From NCBI RefSeq assembly GCF_000614545.1, contig NZ_BAKW01000012.1, positions 1 through 64,000 on the forward strand: a stretch of DNA of 64,000 bases, written 5' to 3'. Position numbers and translations under genes: made by a program. Source of the DNA: Asaia platycodi JCM 25414 (GTDB taxonomy: Bacteria > Pseudomonadota > Alphaproteobacteria > Acetobacterales > Acetobacteraceae). The notes beneath the pieces were generated by a model. It was not told the DNA's origin, did not search any database, and worked only from the letters and a program-made list of their open reading frames with translations. Positions 57,805-64,000 of this stretch are shown here, one piece after another (position 1 is the first letter of the stretch; every line of letters begins with the position of its first letter).

Positions 57805-58463
57805 CACGCCTGCATCCTTATCCATGCGATCACACCCGATGCCTTCGTGGCCCTGATCGCCGCATGCAGGGCACGCTGTTCGACCGGCAGCTTCGGGTAG
57901 ACCTCCAGAAAAAACTGCCCTCCCGGGCGGGCGCCATAACGGCTGCGCGACGCGCCGTAACCGCCAGCATAGCGCCAGGCACCGCAATCACGCACGGTTC
58001 CGGGTTCGATGATCCGTGGTGCGGCTCCAGAAAGGCGGCGCACCGCCTCGGATACGGCGTGACGCGTATTGAGCGGCGCCACCAGTGAGCTCACCATGCG
58101 CCTGCGAAAATGCGTGTCTCTCTCTAGCTTGAGCCGGATCATGCCTGAAGGCCCGAAGAAATCGACTGCCGCCATCTCCAGAAAGACAGCATCTGTCGTA
58201 CCTAAGCGCGTCTGCCTGCGCACAAAATTCATTAGGGTCCAGATCGACGCCAGTATGGACCCGAACCCTGTAAGCAATGCCTGTAGAACCGGCGCATCTT
58301 CCGCCTCGTCTCCACGATAGGCCGGAAACCAGCCGAAAGGCAGAATGAGGCGCAGGCGTCTGGCAAAGTCCCGCGCAGTACCCGGCGCAATGCCGGTATC
58401 GTAAAGTATCTTGCGATCCGTCGCCTGCAGGCTCGATACATCGCGATCTCTCAGAATGGCCAT
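57804..58463 (-). CDS. Phage tail protein, P2 gpI-like
   Basis: A 219-residue protein located after J where P2-like phages have I. Features are an N-terminal LRLILPFGWFP, a helical SILASIWTLMNFVRRQTR and a C-terminal LHAAIRATKASGVIAWI, resembling the gpI/DUF2313 baseplate wedge proteins that link the baseplate to fibres. Sequence recognition is weak, so the assignment rests on position and general pattern. It overlaps both neighbours by single start/stop codons. Confidence 0.6.
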   Translation of the reverse strand: MAILRDRDVSSLQATDRKILYDTGIAPGTARDFARRLRLILPFGWFPAYRGDEAEDAPVLQALLTGFGSILASIWTLMNFVRRQTRLGTTDAVFLEMAAVDFFGPSGMIRLKLERDTHFRRRMVSSLVAPLNTRHAVSEAVRRLSGAAPRIIEPGTVRDCGAWRYAGGYGASRSRYGARPGGQFFLEVYPKLPVEQRALHAAIRATKASGVIAWIRMQA

Positions 58464-59696
58464 CAGCCACCAACCTGTTCAGCCGTGAAAAGCGGCACGC
58501 GATAATCCTTACCATTCACATTGAGATGCAGGAAACCGCCTTCCGCCTCTTGCGGTAAGGCGCCTCCGGGGCTTGCCACGGGTGAGGACATCTGGATTTC
58601 TCCCCCCTCTGCAGGTAGAGGCCGAGATTGGGTGAGCCATTTTCACCCTTCTGCACGTAGAGGCCAGCCGCAGCGAGCCCGCTCCCGGCCTGAATGTTCA
58701 GCGTGTTGGTCGGCGCCGTGTTGGGTGAGATGGAGAACAGCAGATTACTGGTCATGTTCGTGACCAGAAGCCCGTCATCGGCAAATTGTATGCGCTGTCC
58801 CTTGGCCGTCTGCGAAACGGTCGAAAAAAGCATGGCTCCCGCATCGAGGCCCTGAACGTGCTCCCTCGTTTCAGGTGTTCGCCATTCTATACCCTGACTT
58901 CGCGCCATCGAAATCGCCGTCGCATAGCCGCTATCATCACCATTCGTCCCTGCCAGCGCCGTATTGCCGAACAGAATACCGGTTTTCCATGAGTCAGGAT
59001 TACTGACGAAGACGATCCCCGCCTCGCAATCTGCCGTTCCCTCAGTCTGTCCGCCTCCGGCGCCGATCTGGATGGCATAGGTGCCGCCACCGCAATTCGG
59101 GTGATAGGGCGTCGACATGCCGTAAGCAGGGCCACCCAGATTGACCGCCTCCAGCTCCATGACGAAACTGGCTGATAATTGACCCCGGGCATGCGCCAGG
59201 CCTCGCCGTAATAGGCATAGGCCGTGGCTTGGGTCGGATTGGTCGTGTCGTCTGCAACGCCCCATGACGCAATACCGATCGTGCTCGGCACATGGCCCAG
59301 CTTGTCACGCCATTTTATTGCATCCGATGTGCGCGATCCGGCCACGAAGGCACTGTTACCGAAACGCGAAAGCGACGCAGCCTGGGCATTTTCGAGCGCC
59401 CAGGGACCGATCGAGGTGGTCGCCATGAGAGACGACAACCAGTCCTGACGCTCCACATCGCGCGTGTTGAGAGCCGGATAATCCGACGCCGCACCGATGA
59501 AGAAACGATCCCCGTAACGGCTGACTTTCGCTCCTTCTTCCGCAAAGAATTCGCCGCTGGGCGGAGAATCGGCGGGCGCTCCGGCAATCTGGCTCGCCGT
59601 CGCATTGAGGGTCTCGACACCGTCCGGCGTCGCGATGACGAGAACTTCCGATCCTGCAACAGAAGGAATAGGAAAGTAATTATTGAATTTCGGCAT
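58463..59696 (-). CDS. Tail fibre/appendage-like phage protein (frameshifted twice)
   Basis: The ATG at 59696 begins PKFNNYFPIPSVAGSE; the frame breaks near 59188 (CCCGGGG) and 58605 (a run of six G), each one base short, and ends at the stop overlapping the I-like gene. The restored protein of about 411 residues has a Gly/Ser/Thr-rich, beta-strand pattern (NLGGPAYGMSTPYH, LYVQKGENGSPNLGLYLQ) like fibre or head-decoration proteins. Its place between J and I is not that of a usual P2 fibre gene. No family is assigned with confidence. Confidence 0.55.
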
Positions 59697-60836
59697 TACC
59701 CCTCCTGAACGATCTGAACGGAGATCGTGCCTGGAAAAAGCGACTGGCTGGTTTGTGCGGGGATATCGTTCTGAGTGCCATTGAGCAGAATATCTGTCAC
59801 CGACAGCACCGACACGCCGGCACCGACATAAGCGACATAGGAAAGACGACTGAACGGATAACTCGCCCCGATCTGCGCCGCAGCGATATCGGCGCAAAGC
59901 TCTGACGAGTGTTGTCCGGGCCCCTTCCGCATCGGCGCCCGAAGCAATCCGCACCGCCATCGAAACGTTTACCGTCAGCATCACAGGACGCTGCACAGCA
60001 AATCCGACGCCCAGAGCCTTCGTCGCCTCGACACTGGCGTAGACTTTCTGAAGCACCTGCTCGGGCACGTCGTCACTGCCATCGTCTATAACGACCGTGA
60101 AATAACCTGCGCTGGTTGCCCCATCGGATTCCTGACCGTCAAAAACGGCATAGCTCAGATTGTTCTGGGTCTCGGCAACGGCGCTCTCGACTGCCGCGCG
60201 AGAAGCGCTCGCCTTGGAAGCCAGCCAGAGCGGAAAACGCCTGCGCAGCTGCGCATCGGTCTCCTGGTCTGAGCCATTCGCAAAAGCCTTGAGATTAGTG
60301 ACGATATCGATGCCTGCAACCGAGGTGCCCATCAGGGAAATCGCGCCTATGGCAACATTTCCCTGAACACCCTCCACCAGCGCCTCTACGGGCAATGTCA
60401 GCGATGCCACCCCTGGGGGCCGTACATACCCCACCGTCTCGGCCGACCAGCGCTCATGGGTCGTATCGATTACGACCTCATAGGTAATGGCTGAAGCGGT
60501 ACGAACGGTCACACCGGGGCGCACCACGGCGGAGATATCGTCGTAGGAAAAACAGGTCATGGTGACCGAGCCAAGCGCCTTGACGCCCGGCAGTCTGGTC
60601 ATGCCGAAATCGCCGACGAAACTGTCGCAATCGGCGCCCACTGATGTGGCCAGTCTTGTGCGGCAAAGGATCTGCAGCTGCATATATTGCAGCCACAAAC
60701 CGAGGGCGGCGACGCTTTCCAACAAAGCCCGCCCTGGCGTACCGATATCGAGGGTGAGCTTCTGGGCACACTGCGCCTGCGCCGTGACGACAGCATTCTG
60801 GACGAGTGACGAAAAGGAACGCAAAGAAAACGACAT
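59696..60836 (-). CDS. Baseplate J-like protein (frameshifted once)
   Basis: This is the wedge protein of contractile tails. The N-terminal membrane-free helical part (LLESVAALGLWLQYMQLQI) and the core FANGSDQETDAQLRRRFPLWL with GYFTVVIDDGSDDVP are those of P2 gpJ / Mu gp47. Near 59905 the frame shifts in the sense of one extra base or two missing, leading to the family ending (YPFSRLSYVAYVGAGV). The restored length is about 380 residues. The stop overlaps the next start. Confidence 0.82.
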
Positions 60837-60875
60837 GAGCTTTCCGATGCCTCGTCGGCAGGAGCCGAGCCAGGC

Positions 60876-61250
60876 TCAGATCGTGCCGCTCTGATTGAAT
60901 GTGAATATCTGCCCGGCTTCTTCGCCTTGCTCGGTATAGGCAATCGCGCAGCGATAGGTGCTCACAGCCAGAGGCGTCAGTGTCACTGTTACCGGTTGAT
61001 CGTGGTCTATCGACGCCTCCAGAGCGAGTTGACTGACAATCAGCCCCTGCGTCTCCTCCTCCCGGATGGGTGTCCCGACGCGTGCAGGCAGACCGGCACC
61101 ATACTCGCCATGCCAGAGATAGGCTTTCGGATTGGTGCAAAGACGCCGAAGGATATTTTGCCGTGTTGCCAATGTCCCATCGACAGGGCGCAGAGCGCCC
61201 TCCTCGTCGAGCTGAAGATCCTCACCGAAATAATGATACAGATCCGTCAT
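60876..61250 (-). CDS. Baseplate W / gp25-like protein
   Basis: A 124-residue protein of the GPW/gp25 baseplate family, starting TDLYHYFGEDLQLDEEGAL and containing RQNILRRLCTNPKAYLWH and GEYGAGLP, in the expected place between V and J. In T4 the homologue gp25 starts sheath polymerisation. The start overlaps V by four bases. Confidence 0.72.
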   Translation of the reverse strand: MTDLYHYFGEDLQLDEEGALRPVDGTLATRQNILRRLCTNPKAYLWHGEYGAGLPARVGTPIREEETQGLIVSQLALEASIDHDQPVTVTLTPLAVSTYRCAIAYTEQGEEAGQIFTFNQSGTI

Positions 61251-61897
61251 CCCACAGCCTTTCCAGTCATGCCGTTGGGATAGGGATGCACGTGGTCACC
61301 CAGGCTGTTCAGGTCGGTCCGCACATCGCCGCCCGAGACGGAAATGCCGCCCCCCTTCACCTCGATACCAGCACCGGAAACAGACAATCCCCCAGAGTCG
61401 AGTGTCATCCTGACAGACCCTGCCCTGAGCACGATCGCCGATCCGCTGAGCGCACAACGTATTTCGCCAGCACCAAAGAACACGCCATCCCGGCCCAGAT
61501 GCAGCCACCCGGCCTGTTCGCTCTTGCTGCTCGATTTTCCCGAGGGTGCACCGCATCCGGCCCGAACCAGCAATTCGCCAGGCTGTGCAACCTTCCCTGT
61601 CTGCGGCGACAAGGCGGGTCCGGCAACGACATCGAACATGACGGAAATAATAACGTAATTCTCGCCGTCGCCTTCCACAGGCATCAGTAATACATGCGCG
61701 CCCGGCGCACTAGGACAGGAAAGACGCAGATCGCCCACCTGCGTAACCGCCGCATCCGGCAACCACCCTGTCTCGATATTGTCAGGCTGCAAGCGCACCT
61801 TGACGGCATGATTGGCAGGATCAACCGCTGAAACGATCCCATGTATGGCGTGGGCCGTGCGCGTCTGATGGGCCGCAGCCCAAAAAGAACCATCCAT
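61247..61897 (-). CDS. Baseplate assembly protein V (spike)
   Basis: The 216-residue protein has an OB-like N-terminal domain (GIVSAVDPANHAVKVRL, ETGWLP, VLLMPVEGD) and a C-terminal beta-helix-like repeat (GLSVSGAGIEVKGGGISVS), ending DHVHPYPNG. This is the P2 gpV layout, the membrane-piercing spike. The His-rich end may bind a metal as in P2 gpV. Confidence 0.8.
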   Translation of the reverse strand: MDGSFWAAAHQTRTAHAIHGIVSAVDPANHAVKVRLQPDNIETGWLPDAAVTQVGDLRLSCPSAPGAHVLLMPVEGDGENYVIISVMFDVVAGPALSPQTGKVAQPGELLVRAGCGAPSGKSSSKSEQAGWLHLGRDGVFFGAGEIRCALSGSAIVLRAGSVRMTLDSGGLSVSGAGIEVKGGGISVSGGDVRTDLNSLGDHVHPYPNGMTGKAVG

Positions 61898-61909
61898 GGG
61901 CCTGTTTCC

Positions 61910-62974
61910 TCAAAAAACGCGATCCCGCAGCGTCACATCCTGCCGATAACCATGAGCGGGATCGAAAGAATGCGTGACAGAGTCGACGGATAATGTCTTG
62001 GCCTCGTCAAAAAGCCCTTCATCAAGAGTCATGAAATGACGCGGTGCCAGCCCCGTCACGGCAGGCAGAGAAAGACGAGCTTCGACCGCATGAGAGACAA
62101 TCCGTCGATATTTTCCTTTTGCCAGGCGCCTGATTTCGTCCATGCGCTGGCCCGGCGCCCTGAAAGTATAGAGCGCAGCATTGGCATCCGGCATCTGGCT
62201 CGAAAAATTTTGACCGTCGAAAAAAACCTCGCTCCGGGCCCTTTGTCGAGAATCCCAAGATTGCACACCGACAACGACATTTCGCGCGAGACCGAGATCG
62301 TGCCTGAAAGCCTGAACGCTGACACCGACGGGAGAAAAAAGTCGTGTGCCCCCCTCACCGACAGCGTAGGGCGCATGAATATGAATTGTCTTGCCAGCCG
62401 CATGACACTCATATCCGTGATCGCGGGAGAGGGAGAAAGCAATATCGAAAGCGGTCTGGTACCGATGCTGCGTAATGGCAGAAAGCCGCCTGTGTTCCAG
62501 TTGCCAGAACTGCCCGCAATACGTCGCAGCTTCGGTATCAGCAGAACCAATATCCGTCTGAAAATCCAGTCCTGCGTGCTGAACCGCGTTCTGCACGACT
62601 TCGAGCGCAGTATGATTGCTCCAGGAAGAGGCGAGGCGCGTATCGAGCAGAAAGGCCATATAATCACGGCACTCCAGCACGAAGAGCGACTTGCCGCTTC
62701 CCTTGCTGAGCGCATCGAGCACACCGTGAAAAACAGTCGTCCACTCATTGCTGCCCTGCGCAACCTGTAACCTCACATCCGGTCGTTCGAAGCCTGAACG
62801 GTCTGCGACAACACTACGCAGAACAGCCTTGTCTTCGACAATCACTCTGATGAGTGCTGTGTCGCAACGCTCATAGCGCGTGCATTCCAGACGAAACCCC
62901 CCGACATGCAGGCTTTCCTGCGCAGCGCCGTCGATCAGAAGCCGGGTTTTCCAGTTGCGCATCAACCCTGTCAT
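61910..62974 (-). CDS. Late control gene D-like tail protein
   Basis: The ATG at 62974 gives 354 residues of the phage late control D / gp27-hub family: an early RLLIDGAA, FHGVLDALSKG, LECRDYMAFLLD and a C-terminal DSVTHSFDPAHGYRQDVTL. It forms the hub that holds the spike V. The start overlaps the restored stop of the X-like gene (ATGA). Confidence 0.8.
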   Translation of the reverse strand: MTGLMRNWKTRLLIDGAAQESLHVGGFRLECTRYERCDTALIRVIVEDKAVLRSVVADRSGFERPDVRLQVAQGSNEWTTVFHGVLDALSKGSGKSLFVLECRDYMAFLLDTRLASSWSNHTALEVVQNAVQHAGLDFQTDIGSADTEAATYCGQFWQLEHRRLSAITQHRYQTAFDIAFSLSRDHGYECHAAGKTIHIHAPYAVGEGGTRLFSPVGVSVQAFRHDLGLARNVVVGVQSWDSRQRARSEVFFDGQNFSSQMPDANAALYTFRAPGQRMDEIRRLAKGKYRRIVSHAVEARLSLPAVTGLAPRHFMTLDEGLFDEAKTLSVDSVTHSFDPAHGYRQDVTLRDRVF

Positions 62975-63176
62975 GAGGCGGCAACCCTTCGCCCTCATAA
63001 GCAACGCTCTCGTCAGGCAGAACGATCTGCACCGGCACGTCAAAGCCGGTGAGGTCAGGGTCGCTCAACCCATTTTCCTCGGCGAGACGCCACCACTGCA
63101 TGGCGTCGTTGAAGTAGCGCATGGCCAGATGAAAGAGCGACACATCGTCTGACGTTACCTGTATCTTCATTCTCAT
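62971..63176 (-). CDS. Tail protein X-like (LysM type, frameshifted at the end)
   Basis: A 68-residue protein. VSLFHLAMRYFNDAMQWWRLAEENG and DVPVQIVLPDES follow the P2 gpX pattern, with a LysM-like fold that binds peptidoglycan. As read, the frame continues into D. One added base near 62978 makes it end PPS just before the D start with a typical four-base overlap. Confidence 0.65.
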
Positions 63177-63241
63177 TCCCCTCGAAACCGTTCAGCCTGA
63201 CACCGCGCCATGCCTGGAACGGCACGTCACAACGCATCACG

Positions 63242-64000
63242 TCACGCGCCAATCAGGGTCTGCGCGCGACTGACATAACTTCCGGCATCGACACTCAGGG
63301 TCGTTGCACCGGCATTTTGCGAAAGAAGAACCAGGTCGGCCGCATTCGTGACCTGCGCCTTGTCCAGAGCCAGGCCGGATTCGTTTCGAGCCTGTACCAG
63401 ACTACTTCCCGCAAGAGAGAGATCCGATCCGACCGCAGCGACGGCCGTGGGTATACGTGTCACATTGGTGGCGCTCTGCCAGAGAGAACTGGCCTTTCCC
63501 AGCGCATCCCGGGCGCGTGCGATCGCGCCGCCTGCGCCCAGAACCTGCGCCACTGGCATGATCTGACCCATGACAGACGAAATCATGTTCGTACCGATCC
63601 ACCCGGAGTCGGTCATCTGTCCGAGCACGGTCGACAAAACGCCCAGACCAGAAATCATATCCAGACTGGCCGTCTCCAACGAACCCAGCGCCAGAACAGA
63701 GGGGCTGACTTCGCGTTCCAGAACCAGACGATAGGGACAGATCGTCCCGCGCGCCTGATAAGACCAGGAAAATTCGGCAATCCAGACCCGTGCGGACAGA
63801 TCGGCGACTGAAAAGGCCAGAACCTGCGCGGCCTCGCGCATCGCCTCCAGACGACGCGCCCTGCTCGTCGCCATCGGCCCAATGAAACGCCCGGTCAGCA
63901 CCAACCGCGCCGGGTCGTTGCCGATGGCGTCGATCACGCGCCCGCCTCCGAGAAGGCGATGGATAATCAGGATCTGACGACCCCCGATAACCAGCTCGTC
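63242..64000 (-). CDS. Tail protein U-like (partial)
   Basis: Open to the end of the window; at least 252 residues. The N-terminal part (VLTGRFIGPMATSRARRLEAM, VWIAEFSWSYQARG, PYRLVLE) follows the gpU pattern of a beta-strand, a helix rich in Arg and a late basic strand. The long C-terminal half of small Ala/Ser/Gly-rich helices is extra. P2-like modules place U before X and D, as here. The start lies outside the window. Confidence 0.55.
   Translation of the reverse strand, partial: DELVIGGRQILIIHRLLGGGRVIDAIGNDPARLVLTGRFIGPMATSRARRLEAMREAAQVLAFSVADLSARVWIAEFSWSYQARGTICPYRLVLEREVSPSVLALGSLETASLDMISGLGVLSTVLGQMTDSGWIGTNMISSVMGQIMPVAQVLGAGGAIARARDALGKASSLWQSATNVTRIPTAVAAVGSDLSLAGSSLVQARNESGLALDKAQVTNAADLVLLSQNAGATTLSVDAGSYVSRAQTLIGA

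Overview
The window looks like chromosomal DNA of an acetic acid bacterium (Acetobacteraceae, Alphaproteobacteria). This rests on moderate-to-high GC, the block gltX-pyrB-pyrC'-plsY-dprA-topA, the pair hrcA/rph-rdgB, a three-gene flavoprotein/cytochrome c sugar-acid dehydrogenase cluster typical of oxidative fermenters, and an Ochrobactrum-type D-aminopeptidase. A genus such as Asaia, Kozakia or Gluconobacter would fit, but the sequence alone does not fix it.

Layout. 1-5.5 kb: tail of a glycine/arginine-rich protein (probably an RNA helicase), convergent iron-storage genes bfr and bfd, hrcA, a MOSC protein, rph-rdgB, and a secreted PL7-like protein. 5.5-14.6 kb: a LysE exporter, an ABC exporter, nth, a DUF1330 protein, an M23 peptidase, a CPA1 Na+/H+ antiporter, comEC and a purine nucleoside permease-like protein. 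14.9-25.1 kb: an all-forward housekeeping run gltX, pyrB, pyrC', plsY, dprA, topA, an S41 protease and a DUF1491 protein. 25.3-34.6 kb: an OmpA-like protein, cysK with a divergent Rrf2 regulator, two small secreted proteins flanking the promoter side of parE, an EamA exporter and a tandem pair of YfdX genes. 34.6-45.8 kb, reverse strand: mutL, a DUF3035 lipoprotein, lspA-ileS, a small unknown gene, and the long chain recX, CHAP lipoprotein, tatA, mtnB-mtnD-mtnC, ribF, fosA. 45.8-56.5 kb, forward: D-aminopeptidase, argD-argF, hslO, an unknown coupled gene, a lipoprotein, and the dehydrogenase trio (small, large, cytochrome c). 56.5-64 kb, reverse: a P2-like contractile tail module (U, X, D, V, W, J, a fibre-like gene, I, a glycine-rich fibre) running off the end.

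Functional links. mtnB, mtnD and mtnC are consecutive steps of methionine salvage. pyrB and pyrC' probably encode one enzyme complex. argD and argF are consecutive arginine-pathway genes. bfr and bfd store and release iron and share an upstream motif that resembles a Fur box. The dehydrogenase trio would pass electrons from a periplasmic sugar acid or ketose to quinone.

The most striking property is technical. About 25 genes, including essential ones (gltX, topA, ribF), are interrupted by frameshifts. Nearly all are repaired by adding one base, usually within a short G or C run. Uncorrected indel error in the assembly explains this far better than gene decay. I therefore give the restored span for these genes and describe the repaired protein. 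I found no CRISPR array, insertion sequence, rRNA or tRNA. I did not find a clearly unprecedented system. The best leads are the duplicated YfdX unit with its conserved palindrome, the non-catalytic dihydroorotase homologue, the tail module with an extra gene between J and I, and an uncharacterised gene coupled to hslO.
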